NCBI GenBank assembly: GCA_023401595.1
Contig: JAEXDQ010000010.1
Coordinates: 57,518 to 121,517 of the forward strand
From: Spirochaetota bacterium
GTDB lineage: Bacteria; Spirochaetota; Spirochaetia; Sphaerochaetales; Sphaerochaetaceae
Direction: 5' to 3'
Length of the DNA stretch: 64,000 bases
A model generated the notes under the pieces. That model searched no databases, had not been told where the DNA came from, and was given only the letters and a program-made list of their open reading frames with translations. Position 1 is the stretch's first letter. The number at the start of each line of letters is the position of its first letter. Positions 44,420 through 53,744 of this stretch are shown here, piece by piece. The position numbers and the translations under genes were made by a program.

Positions 44420-44450
44420 TTTATACGATCTGGAGTTAACTCCAAGTCAA
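44420..44450 (-). promoter_or_regulatory. MerR-family-type promoter (19-bp spacer with palindromic operator)
   Basis: On the minus strand TTGACT (44445-44450) and TATAAA (44420-44425) are separated by 19 bases, and the spacer holds the perfect palindrome TGGAGTTAACTCCA (44431-44444). A long spacer with an operator centred in it is the hallmark of MerR-type promoters. It faces the lipoprotein-DUF362 operon. No MerR gene is in the window. Confidence 0.75.
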
Positions 44451-44464
44451 GCCTATTCCAAAGA

Positions 44465-44722
44465 TTACTTCAGAAAATATCGAATCGGGCATATTGACGA
44501 CCATATGTTGGAACGGGACCGAGGATTCTTATAGAAAACAGGGTCATCCAGCTGGAAGGCATTTATCGGCGTCCTGGTGAAAGTGGGAGCGATAGCGTTC
44601 ACAGTGATTCCATGCTTGTCCCATTCGCAGGCAAGTTGTTTGGTATACATATTTACCGCACCTTTTGAAGCGCAATACGCAATATAATCCTGATCCGTTC
44701 CTATAAGCAATTTGATAATCAT
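44465..44722 (-). pseudogene. Short-chain dehydrogenase/reductase fragment
   Basis: About 85 residues remain of a roughly 250-residue SDR. The active-site helix YCASKGAVNMYTKQLACEW with its YxxxK pair and the following ITVNAIAPTFTRTPINAFQLDDP are clear. The NAD-binding half (TGxxxGIG) is absent upstream, and after DPVFYKN the sequence no longer resembles an SDR. It is therefore truncated at both ends. It lies between the MerR-type promoter and the GH59 operon, near what looks like the edge of the AT-rich block. Confidence 0.72.
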
Positions 44723-44834
44723 TTCATTTTTTCTTCTTTGTCCAATAATATCTATTATTTCAAATAGACAACGCAAATAGGGGGTGGCTATCATTATTTT
44801 ATGCAATCTTTGGTCTGCTCAAGAGGAAAATGTC

Positions 44835-47114
44835 ATGCCAACCACAGTAGTAATCGATGGTAGAAAAGCAGGATGCGTATTCAAAGGTATCGGAGGCGTC
44901 ACCAGCAATGGAATGACGAAGCTTCTCCGTGAATACCCGGAATCACAACGAAACGACATCCTGGACTTTCTCTTCAAACCAAAGTTCGGCGCCAGTTTTC
45001 AGACCTTGAAAGTTGAAATAGGTTCAGATGCGAATGGTACATGCGGTACGGAACCTAGCCACATGCGTTCAGAAACCGACTATGACATTACCAGAGGCGT
45101 CGGCCTATGGATGGCCAATGAAGCAAAAAAACGAAACAACGGGATTTTGCTCGATGCGATACGTTGGGGTACTCCGGCATGGCTTACGGACAATGAAAAG
45201 AAATACCTGTATTACGTCAATTTTCTTAAAGGGGCGAAAGAAGCGTATGGACTGACATTCGACTATCTTGCGCCAGATGAAAACGAAGGCTCCTACAATA
45301 TAGACTGGGTTGTCAACGTCCTCAGGCCAGGGCTTGATAGAGACGGTTTTCACAATGTCCAGCTATCGGGCGCCGACAGCACGGAAGACTGGAACATCGT
45401 ACCGGCCATACTAGGCAATCCCGATTTGCGAAACAGTATTTCCGTAATTACCAGACACTACAAACAGGACAGCCCCCTGGCCTCACAAGAATGTGGACTC
45501 CCTATCTTCGACAGTGAAGATATCGCTCCGTTCAGACATAAATTTTCTTTTGCATTGGATATGGCACACAAAATCATTCGTTCCCATGTATCGGGGAAAA
45601 TGGTTCAATACGTGATGCATCCAATCATTGAAGCGATATATGACAATGTTCCATATACATGCAAAAGTATTTTACTTGCGGCTACTCCGTGGACAGGGCA
45701 TTATGAAATCCAACCAAGTCTATGGGTCGTCGCACAGTTTACTCAATTCATACAGCCGGGTTGGCGTTATATTGATAGCGCTTCCCATTCTTCTTCACTG
45801 TATGATTACATGACATTGCAGAACCCAGAAACAAAAGACATCAGTATCATCATCGTGAACAGAAACAATGACATGGAAAACTTCGAATTCAAGCTGGAAA
45901 GCATTACCGCACCATGTCTTCATGTGTGGGCGACCAATGAGAAACAGCAATTCATAAAACTGAATGACATACACATCACACATGATACGGCTCATATCGC
46001 AGTCGAACCGCAGTCCATCTATACGCTGACCACCACTACAGGTCAACAAAAAGGACGCCCACAATTTTCCATTCCGGAGGAAACACAATTTGCACTCCCC
46101 TATTTTGAAGATTTCAGTTCATATGCGATGGGAAAACAGCCTAGGTTCACAATAGATCAATCAGGCGCCTTTGAAATAAGCGGTGGCGGAAAACAAGGCG
46201 ATTCGTGTTTGAAACAGGTTTTGACGAATTCCATGAAACCGATGGATTGGGAAAGACGTCCGACGCCATTGCCATTTACAATCCTTGGAGGTCAAGAACT
46301 CACGAATTACAAAGCAAGTCTTGATTTCTACATGGAAGAAATGCCTGAAAAAGATTATGAAGGATATGTATTGCTAGGTGCGCGATGCAATTATTCATCT
46401 GCCAACGGTAGTATTCCAGAATGCTACAACATACGAATACATAATGATGGAAGATGGTTCCTGTCTTGCGGGCCTATCGTCCTAACAGCAGGAAAAATCT
46501 TAGATTACTCCATTTGCTCTTGGCATAATCTTGCAGTTCGTTGTGAAAGAGATCACATAAGCGCTTACTATGACGGCACCTTGCTCGGAACCACTATACA
46601 TGAAGCAATTCCAAGTGGAAACGTGGTCATCGGCAGCGGCTATAATATCGTTCGGTATGATAATCTGAAAATTGAAGGAATTGAAAACCTTCCGGAGAAT
46701 TGCAGACGTTACGCCATAGTGGATGACCGGATCAGATTGTCCGGCAGTTGGACTGAGGTCGGTAGCAATTCCGACAATTACTATCGTACCTTGCTCAAAT
46801 CCTCGGAGCGAGGTAGCCAGATAGACTTTGCATTCAATGGAACATCCCTGAGCGTCATCGGCGTCGTCGATGGCGAGTCCGGGAAGGCGGACATATACAT
46901 CGATGGAAGCAAAGTCGCGACAATTGACGCATTTTCCGATTCAAGAAAGTTTAGAAGAAGTCTTTTCTCAATCACCGACCTTGCGTGTGGAAAACATACA
47001 TTCAAAATGGTCGTCTCAGGGACTCGCAATGAAGATTCCCTTGGAACAGGCATTAGCATAAACGCTGTGGAGTTAGAAGGAGAAATAATCGCATCCATCG
47101 AAAAAAGTGAATGA
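44835..47114 (+). CDS. GH59 family glycosidase (galactocerebrosidase-like)
   Basis: 759 residues. The TIM barrel follows GH59: FKGIGGVTSNGMTKLLREYP, LDFLFKPKFGASFQTLKVEIG, GTEPSHM, WGTPAWLT. The acid/base candidate is E151 in DENEGSYN and the nucleophile E228 in FDSEDIA; ATPWTGHYEIQPSLWVVAQF corresponds to the family's WSGHY segment. A beta-sandwich/lectin-like region (about 410-635) and a terminal jelly-roll (about 640-755, with DIYIDGSKVATID) follow. GH59 enzymes release galactose from galactosylceramide and related beta-galactosides. No signal peptide is visible. Start chosen after AGAGGAAA. It is the first gene of a plus-strand unit with a binding protein and an AraC regulator. Confidence 0.85.
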   Translation: MPTTVVIDGRKAGCVFKGIGGVTSNGMTKLLREYPESQRNDILDFLFKPKFGASFQTLKVEIGSDANGTCGTEPSHMRSETDYDITRGVGLWMANEAKKRNNGILLDAIRWGTPAWLTDNEKKYLYYVNFLKGAKEAYGLTFDYLAPDENEGSYNIDWVVNVLRPGLDRDGFHNVQLSGADSTEDWNIVPAILGNPDLRNSISVITRHYKQDSPLASQECGLPIFDSEDIAPFRHKFSFALDMAHKIIRSHVSGKMVQYVMHPIIEAIYDNVPYTCKSILLAATPWTGHYEIQPSLWVVAQFTQFIQPGWRYIDSASHSSSLYDYMTLQNPETKDISIIIVNRNNDMENFEFKLESITAPCLHVWATNEKQQFIKLNDIHITHDTAHIAVEPQSIYTLTTTTGQQKGRPQFSIPEETQFALPYFEDFSSYAMGKQPRFTIDQSGAFEISGGGKQGDSCLKQVLTNSMKPMDWERRPTPLPFTILGGQELTNYKASLDFYMEEMPEKDYEGYVLLGARCNYSSANGSIPECYNIRIHNDGRWFLSCGPIVLTAGKILDYSICSWHNLAVRCERDHISAYYDGTLLGTTIHEAIPSGNVVIGSGYNIVRYDNLKIEGIENLPENCRRYAIVDDRIRLSGSWTEVGSNSDNYYRTLLKSSERGSQIDFAFNGTSLSVIGVVDGESGKADIYIDGSKVATIDAFSDSRKFRRSLFSITDLACGKHTFKMVVSGTRNEDSLGTGISINAVELEGEIIASIEKSE

Positions 47115-47154
47115 CGTGTCCGGAAATCGGGCACAAAAAATAAATGGAGGAATC

Positions 47155-48684
47155 ATGAAAAAAATTCTTGTTGCCTTGTTAGTCTTTTCTGTCGCATTAG
47201 CTGTTTTTGCAAAAGGACAAGGGGAAATGGGCTCTTCAGCCATTGCCAGTGACAATCCTTTTGAAAAATATGTCGAACTGATCATGTATAGTTCCGGCTC
47301 CTCCGGAAAAGATACAGAAAAAGTAATGGCTCAATTCAATGCATTACTTAAAGAAAAATGTAATACAACGATCAATGTCACATGCCTTGGTTGGGATAAT
47401 TACAAGAACCAGTATCAATTGATCCTGACTACGGGAGAACCGGCGGACCTGATGTACGTCAATCCCAACTTATACAGCTTGTATGCGGCGAACGGAGCTT
47501 TCACAGATCTCACCGAGCTGTTTGAGAAATGCATGCCGACTGTACACGGATATTTTACAGAAGGCCAGCTGGCGCAAGTGAAAGTGGATGGGAAACTCTA
47601 CATGATTCCATCGTATGAGTCGAATTTCGCCCAAAATGGCATTTTTTATCGCCTCGACTTGGCAAAAAAGCATGGCCTTGGCGAAATAACCAGTATTGAA
47701 GCCTTTGAGAAATACGCCGACACCATCGCAGCGAACGAAAAAGGGTTACGAGTCATTGACGGCAACCCGGAACAGACCTTATTCCAGCTCTTCAAAGCGT
47801 ATTATGGATTTGAGGCGATCGCCGGCTCCAATACATCGATCATCATGGTCAATCGCTATGACGACATTCATAATATCATTGCGTATCCCTTTACTGACGA
47901 ATATGTCGAATGGGCCAAAAAGATGAAACAGTGGGCAAGCAAGGGATATTGGAGTACCAATGCGCTTTCAAGCACAATGGATCCATGGAGCAGCATCCAG
48001 GTCGGAACAAGCGCGGTCACCCAAGCGAATGCAGATGGCGCGAAGAACATGATGCGTTACATGGCATCGAAGCTGCCCGATTCAGAATGCGCTTATTGGA
48101 GTCTTGCAAATCTTACGGGGTATTCATATGTCAATCCTGTGATAGAAAACGGCTATGCCGTCCCGGCGTCTTCTCCAAATGCCGAAAGGGCGTTGAGGGT
48201 CCTTGAAATAATCAAAACAGACCAAGACCTTTTCGACCTCTGGATGTATGGCATAGAAGGTCTTCATTTCTCCCTTACCGAAAACGGAGACTTGATCAAG
48301 CCGGCAAAAGGCGTGGATCCTTCTACGGTAAACAATCATAGCATGAGCGGCGCTCAGTATGCGATGCGGGTAAAACCCCTTATGAGAAACGAGGCAGGCA
48401 TATGGGAAGGATATGAAGGACTAATCGACTGCCTCTCTTCTATCGCGGTTCTTAATAAATTCGGCGCGGTTTCCCTCAACTACTCGAATGTACAGGCGGA
48501 ACTCGCAGCAGTGAACCAAGTGGTCCAACAATATGGGTATCCAATCAATATCGGTATCGTCGATGATGTCGACACGGCAATAGAAGAATACAGGAAACAG
48601 CTCAAGGCCGCCGGTATCGACAGGTTGCTTGAAGCAGTATCCCAGCAGATGGAAGATTACTACAAAAAGAATGGAATCAACTGA
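47155..48684 (+). CDS. Carbohydrate ABC transporter substrate-binding protein
   Basis: 509 residues. The leader ends LAVFAKGQGEMG, then an LplA-like body (DLMYVNPNLYSLYAANGAF, MIPSYESNFAQNGIFYRLDL, WANANALSS-like segment near 275). I start it at MKKILVALL because GGAGG is 4 bases upstream; the longer frame to 47107 overlaps the GH59 gene. Its likely partners, the two permeases at 52828-54695, are on the opposite strand beyond the AraC and beta-glucuronidase genes. The cargo is probably a glucuronide- or galactoside-containing oligosaccharide. Confidence 0.86.
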   Translation: MKKILVALLVFSVALAVFAKGQGEMGSSAIASDNPFEKYVELIMYSSGSSGKDTEKVMAQFNALLKEKCNTTINVTCLGWDNYKNQYQLILTTGEPADLMYVNPNLYSLYAANGAFTDLTELFEKCMPTVHGYFTEGQLAQVKVDGKLYMIPSYESNFAQNGIFYRLDLAKKHGLGEITSIEAFEKYADTIAANEKGLRVIDGNPEQTLFQLFKAYYGFEAIAGSNTSIIMVNRYDDIHNIIAYPFTDEYVEWAKKMKQWASKGYWSTNALSSTMDPWSSIQVGTSAVTQANADGAKNMMRYMASKLPDSECAYWSLANLTGYSYVNPVIENGYAVPASSPNAERALRVLEIIKTDQDLFDLWMYGIEGLHFSLTENGDLIKPAKGVDPSTVNNHSMSGAQYAMRVKPLMRNEAGIWEGYEGLIDCLSSIAVLNKFGAVSLNYSNVQAELAAVNQVVQQYGYPINIGIVDDVDTAIEEYRKQLKAAGIDRLLEAVSQQMEDYYKKNGIN

Positions 48685-48698
48685 TTCCTGATATTTTT

Positions 48699-48732
48699 GG
48701 CGCATCACCTACTTTATACTAGGTGATGCGCC
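48699..48732 (+). terminator. Strong hairpin after the binding-protein gene
   Basis: GGCGCATCACCTA and TAGGTGATGCGCC form a perfect 13-bp stem with an 8-nt loop, 15 bases past the stop. It is followed by GGATATATTTT, a weak U-tract. It probably terminates or attenuates before the AraC gene. Confidence 0.7.
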
Positions 48733-48754
48733 GGATATATTTTACACTAGCTCT

Positions 48755-50989
48755 ATGAAAGTCGCTCAAATCAATAAATTTCCACATTCATTCATATTTT
48801 TTTTCGTGAGTATTCTCACGGTATTGATAGTGTCCATATATAGTTTCATGCTTCTGTTTGAAACGACCTCTCAAAACCAATTGCTGTCATATGGACAAAT
48901 AGCCCTTGACAGTGATGTCTTGTATATTGATACGATTACGAATTCCATCCAAGATGTTTTTGATAGCATCAGTTTTGATCCTGAGACTTCCAAACTGCTC
49001 AACTATGAATCGATTCAAGCCAGGGAACTCCATCTCGGCTTACAACGACTGGAATCCTATGTCGAATCAAATTTCTTTATAGACTCGATTTACATTTACA
49101 ATCAGAAAAACGACACAGTGTATGTCGCTTCTCCCAATGCGAAAGAGGCCGTTTATTCTCCTGTGGAGTTTTATGACGAAGGGGCAATACAACTCATGCA
49201 AAATTACTCTGAATATAGAAACATGCAACCATTATTCAGAGCCATCGATATCAATTACCCGTATGAGGCAACCTCTTCTTATATCAGTTTCATGCGATAC
49301 AATACCTTGAAACAAGCGAACCAATCAAATGTCGTGATGATCAACATCAAACAGGATATCCTCTCTAAATTAATCAGCTCCGTTCCAGAGAACAACGAGA
49401 GATTGCTCTTGTTCACCGACCGTACCGGCTGGTACGTAGAAGTCGCAGGAAACTATGCAAACTATTCAGAAGATATAGTTGAAACCATTCTTTCGCACCT
49501 AGAGGAAAAAGAAAAAAGCTTCGCCATAAGAATACAGAATAGAAAATACATCGTATGCTTCCAAAATGTCATGAACAGCGACATCCACATAGTGCTTATC
49601 GCAAATGAAAGCGACATAAGCGGTATCACTCAAACCAAAGAATACAACTACGCCCTATTGACGTTGGCGCTTTTGTTTGCGGTTTGTATTATAGCGGGAA
49701 CATCAGTGATAAAACGGATATTCATGATGAACCGAATTCATAAGGAAACGTTGGCGACATTGGAACAGGAAAAACAGGAAATGTCGTATGAAAAGAAACG
49801 CAGGCAGATATTGTCCTTCCTCCACAACGACCCGTCAAAAGAAATGTCTGAAACCGATATGGAGGACCTGTATCAATCATTGGGCATACAAGGCGATGAT
49901 TTTCCAAAAGTGTTGTTGGTATTGTTTTCAATTAATTCATACTATTCAAAAGTTGCGCTTCAATATGAACGGATAAAGGATCGCAGCGTCTTGAAACAGA
50001 ATATATGCATGGCTGTACAAGAACGGATGCCGCAGTCTCAAGTACTTTGCGCTACGTATGATGACGATGAAAAATGTTTTCTCCTTATCAAAGGAGATGA
50101 AATGGAAGATGCGATCATTGAAAACTTGAAAGCGGCAAGCGACTCGATAGTCACTCGATTCGGCGTTACTGCCAGTATTTTTGTTTCATCGGCATCCGAT
50201 TTCTCTAAACTGTCAGCGGCTTACGCCGAACTATGCGAGGATCTTCCGTATAGGACATTGTATGAACCAGGAAGCATCATTACGCCCGATATGATCGACG
50301 CCCGGGAAATGTATAGCTGCAGCGTTCCAGAAACTCTTTCACGGCATATTTCGGAAAGTATTTTACAACTTGATATGGGTACTGCGCTTTTGGACCTGAA
50401 GGAAATCATCGAAATCATTTCTCGAGGATCATACAAGAGCTTTCAACTTAATCTGCTGCAACTGGCGATCGCACTGGATGACATACTCAGCAAACTCCAG
50501 ATCAACAACGGTATTGAAAAAACGATTCACATCGATACGTTGCTCTATAATCTATCTTCATTTGAAACGCTTGATTCGATATACAAGGCTTTTGAAGATG
50601 CGATCCTGCATTCGGAACAGGTCGTCATCCAGAATAAAAACAGTCATCAGGCCAATGTGATAACGGAAATGCAGGCTATCATCAAGACCAGTTTCTCCGC
50701 CAAGGATTTTTCAATTATCACCGTTTCCGAGAAAATAGGAATGAACGCATCGTATTTAGGAAAATTGTTCAAAAGAAACACAGGCATGACTTTCATCGAG
50801 TTCTTGCATAAAGAAAGAATGGACGCCGCATGCAATCTGCTTGCGACAACAAATATGCAGATTGTTGAAATTGTCGCGGACGTCGGATTCAGCGACGTTC
50901 CATATTTCTATAAGGTTTTCAAAAAGGCAAACGGATGTACGCCTATAAAATACAGGCAGCAACATCAGAACCCACTGGATTCCCTTTGA
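48755..50989 (+). CDS. Membrane-anchored AraC-family regulator of the GH59/glucuronidase locus
   Basis: 744 residues with the same layout as the regulator at 36739: N-terminal helix (about 10-33), extracytoplasmic sensor, second helix (about 290-312), cytoplasmic linker and AraC domain at about 640-740 (ITVSEKIGMNASYLGKLFKR, IVADVGFSDVPYFYKVFKKA). It probably senses the imported glycan and activates both units of this locus. No Shine-Dalgarno sequence precedes the ATG. TACACT ends 6 bases upstream, so the message may be leaderless. Sequence is visibly more AT-rich than regions left of 44000. Confidence 0.85.
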   Translation: MKVAQINKFPHSFIFFFVSILTVLIVSIYSFMLLFETTSQNQLLSYGQIALDSDVLYIDTITNSIQDVFDSISFDPETSKLLNYESIQARELHLGLQRLESYVESNFFIDSIYIYNQKNDTVYVASPNAKEAVYSPVEFYDEGAIQLMQNYSEYRNMQPLFRAIDINYPYEATSSYISFMRYNTLKQANQSNVVMINIKQDILSKLISSVPENNERLLLFTDRTGWYVEVAGNYANYSEDIVETILSHLEEKEKSFAIRIQNRKYIVCFQNVMNSDIHIVLIANESDISGITQTKEYNYALLTLALLFAVCIIAGTSVIKRIFMMNRIHKETLATLEQEKQEMSYEKKRRQILSFLHNDPSKEMSETDMEDLYQSLGIQGDDFPKVLLVLFSINSYYSKVALQYERIKDRSVLKQNICMAVQERMPQSQVLCATYDDDEKCFLLIKGDEMEDAIIENLKAASDSIVTRFGVTASIFVSSASDFSKLSAAYAELCEDLPYRTLYEPGSIITPDMIDAREMYSCSVPETLSRHISESILQLDMGTALLDLKEIIEIISRGSYKSFQLNLLQLAIALDDILSKLQINNGIEKTIHIDTLLYNLSSFETLDSIYKAFEDAILHSEQVVIQNKNSHQANVITEMQAIIKTSFSAKDFSIITVSEKIGMNASYLGKLFKRNTGMTFIEFLHKERMDAACNLLATTNMQIVEIVADVGFSDVPYFYKVFKKANGCTPIKYRQQHQNPLDSL

Positions 50990-51048
50990 CGATATTTACG
51001 CAGACTATTCCGGCGACTGGATGAATATCATCTTTCCAAAAGGGATGG

Positions 51049-52803
51049 TCAATAGTAGTTTCCAATCTTCGCCCATCGCTCTTTCAAGACATGGGCCGCC
51101 ATCTTAGGGCATCTATCTCTTGTGAAAAGTCCTTTATGGTTTCCTCCTGCTCTCATAGGACCTTGCTGAGTATCAAAATCCGCAAAATTCCAAGGGTGTT
51201 CTCCAACTACAAAGTCACGGCCATCCAGACATTCATTCATCGCATCGATATATGAAACTTGAAATTCCTCAGTAAACATTTCAGGAATGACGGAATGAAA
51301 TCCTGGTATGGCATCCGCGCCATACTCCGATAGAATCAGAGGTTTGTCGATCTTCTCCCAGAAATCAAGTTCTTCATTGAACGCCTTTTTCGCATTATCC
51401 AGATACCCTGAAAGATTGTACCAGCCGTAATATCGATTTATGCAGACAACATCCATACTGCGCGTCACAATGTCTTTGGTATAATCGTTCTGGCAACAGA
51501 CCATGGTGACAGGACGTTCTTGCGGGTCGAGCTGATGGGCCCTTTCATATAATCTGTGCCAATAATTGTACGCATCGTTCGGGAAATGTTCAGTATCCGG
51601 TTCATTTCCAAGACTCCACATGACAACGGACGGATGATTTTTATCTCTGTCGATCAGTTGTCCGAGAAGTTGTTCATGGTAAGACGAAGTGTCAAGCTGC
51701 CTATAAGGGTTGATTTGACCTTGAAAATTCAAACCGACCGCGGGAAGCTCGTCGATAACGACGATCCCCTCCCTGTCGCACAGAGCATACATTTCTTCAG
51801 CATAAGGATAATGGCTAGTCCTAAAAGAATTTGCGTGCAACCAATGGAACAGGCCAATGTCTTTTATATTCAAACATTGATCCAGTCCCCTACCCCTGAA
51901 CGCCGAATCTTCATGCTTGCCGGCACCTTTGAAATAGAATGCTTTCCCATTTACCAGGAACCGGTTTCCTTCGACTTTGACCGTGCGTATACCAAATTCA
52001 ATATCATAGATATCTTCTCTAGCGGATACATGGGCGGTATATAGATATGGCCGGTCCGGTTTGGGAAACCATAGATGAGCATTCCCGATCCGCAGGGAGC
52101 CGGTTTTTCCAGTGCCCTTGGCAACCAGTCGTTTATTTTCATCCAGGATCTCGATATTTACGTCCTCAGAAATATTACCGCTTATTTCGTACGCCACGAT
52201 ACCGTCCGCACCATCGACCGTAGGTGTAATGGTTATGTCTTCAATAAATGTATGTGGAGTAGTATAAATCCTTACTGATCGTGTAATTCCTGCATAATTG
52301 AAAAAGTCAAAGTTAGGAAAATTACGAGCAGCCAAGTCCTTTTTCGCATGTTCAATACTTGGGATGCCAGGATTGTCCGAACCAAAAAAAGCCGTTCCGG
52401 ATTCATTTCCGATAGGAAGACTGCTGAAATTGATTCTATTGCTCACCTTGACCAATAAGGTATGCTTCATTCCACAATTCGCGATATGCGTTATGTCAAT
52501 TTCAAATGGAAGGAACCCCCCTTTATGGAAATACAGAAAGGCCCCGTCCAAATAGATTTCAGCATCGTGGGTCACCGCGTCAAATCTCAGAACTCTGCGT
52601 TGCGTATCAAACAATGTCGGGATGATGAATTCAGTTTTGTATTCGACAACTCCACAATAGTATCTCGCCCTTGAATCTGTAAGCTGGTTGTTGAACGAAC
52701 CCGGAACATATATCGTCTGCCAGTACGGATCGTCCTGAAACCTGAACATCCAGATTCCGTCAAGCGAGAATATGCTTCTACTTTTATTTACGACAGGGTA
52801 CAT
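51049..52803 (-). CDS. uidA: Beta-glucuronidase, GH2
   Basis: 584 residues: N-terminal jelly-roll (about 10-180), Ig-like domain (185-275) and TIM barrel (from about 278). Catalytic residues are E401 in SLGNEPDT (acid/base) and E493 in ILSEYGAD (nucleophile). GGNHKGLFTRDRCPK contains the N-x-K pair (N555, K557) that binds the glucuronate carboxylate and separates glucuronidases from galactosidases. It hydrolyses beta-D-glucuronides in the cytoplasm; there is no signal peptide. GAGGGAGGAAAGG precedes the ATG. It is the last gene of a minus-strand unit with the two permeases and converges with the AraC gene. Confidence 0.92.
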   Translation of the reverse strand: MYPVVNKSRSIFSLDGIWMFRFQDDPYWQTIYVPGSFNNQLTDSRARYYCGVVEYKTEFIIPTLFDTQRRVLRFDAVTHDAEIYLDGAFLYFHKGGFLPFEIDITHIANCGMKHTLLVKVSNRINFSSLPIGNESGTAFFGSDNPGIPSIEHAKKDLAARNFPNFDFFNYAGITRSVRIYTTPHTFIEDITITPTVDGADGIVAYEISGNISEDVNIEILDENKRLVAKGTGKTGSLRIGNAHLWFPKPDRPYLYTAHVSAREDIYDIEFGIRTVKVEGNRFLVNGKAFYFKGAGKHEDSAFRGRGLDQCLNIKDIGLFHWLHANSFRTSHYPYAEEMYALCDREGIVVIDELPAVGLNFQGQINPYRQLDTSSYHEQLLGQLIDRDKNHPSVVMWSLGNEPDTEHFPNDAYNYWHRLYERAHQLDPQERPVTMVCCQNDYTKDIVTRSMDVVCINRYYGWYNLSGYLDNAKKAFNEELDFWEKIDKPLILSEYGADAIPGFHSVIPEMFTEEFQVSYIDAMNECLDGRDFVVGEHPWNFADFDTQQGPMRAGGNHKGLFTRDRCPKMAAHVLKERWAKIGNYY

Positions 52804-52827
52804 TGTTCCTTTCCTCCCTCACACTTG

Positions 52828-53733
52828 TCAGCCCTTGACGCTTCCAATCATGATTCCTTTGACAAAATATCGTTGGACAAATGGATATACGAGAAGAATC
52901 GGACCTGTAACGACAAGAGCCGTCGCCATTTTCAACGTCTCGCTTGGTAAAACCACCGTGTCAAGGAACACTCCGGCAGCAGCGGCCTGTTTCATGTATT
53001 CCGCATTCGACAACATACGATAGAGTAGATATTGAAGAGGATACAAGTTCTCTTTTGTGATGTACAAACTAGCGTGATACCAATCGTTCCAATAATTCAA
53101 AGCAAGAAACAGCCCTACGGTCGCAAGTCCCGCTTTGCTGAGAGGAAGAATTACTTTCTCATATATCTGCCAATCGTTCGCACCATCGATTTTTGATGCT
53201 TCAATCAAGCTGTAAGGAATAGATTTCATGAAATTCCTCATCAGGAAAATATTCCAAGGGCTCAGAAGGCAAGGCAGAATCAAAGCCCATAGCGTATTTT
53301 TCAAATTCAGGTATTTCACAAACAAAATATAGAGCGGTATGACTCCCCCGCTGAACAGCGTGGTAAAATAAATGAAAAAAGAGACTCTGTTTCTTGCGGA
53401 GAAATCCTGCCGTATCAGAACGTAACCAGTCATTGAAGTCAAAACCAACGATAAAGCGGTGCCCGCCACTGTTATGAAAATTGTAACGAGGTACGACTGC
53501 ATCAGACTGGCGAAACCTTGGAAGATCGAACGATACGCATCAAAAGAAACAACGGTAGGCCAAAGCTTGAAGCCTTCCGTCAAAACGGTCTGTTCATCTG
53601 AAATACTTGCGATAATAATCAGCCAGAAAGGGATAAAACATATTATTGTGATGAGAGTCATCACAATATAACCCAATAGTGCAAATGATTTCGAGCCCTT
53701 GTCGGGTTTGACTGTGATTGTATTGGTTTTCAT
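52828..53733 (-). CDS. lplC: Carbohydrate ABC transporter permease, LplC type
   Basis: About 301 residues with six helices, the coupling loop IEASKIDGANDWQIYEKVIL and the typical end RYFVKGIMIGSVKG. AGGAG lies 5 bases before the chosen ATG; two start codons just upstream are alternatives. It sits between the LplB-type permease gene and the beta-glucuronidase gene, so import and hydrolysis of glucuronides are probably co-expressed. Confidence 0.87.
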   Translation of the reverse strand: MKTNTITVKPDKGSKSFALLGYIVMTLITIICFIPFWLIIIASISDEQTVLTEGFKLWPTVVSFDAYRSIFQGFASLMQSYLVTIFITVAGTALSLVLTSMTGYVLIRQDFSARNRVSFFIYFTTLFSGGVIPLYILFVKYLNLKNTLWALILPCLLSPWNIFLMRNFMKSIPYSLIEASKIDGANDWQIYEKVILPLSKAGLATVGLFLALNYWNDWYHASLYITKENLYPLQYLLYRMLSNAEYMKQAAAAGVFLDTVVLPSETLKMATALVVTGPILLVYPFVQRYFVKGIMIGSVKG

Positions 53734-53744
53734 CATCACTCCTA

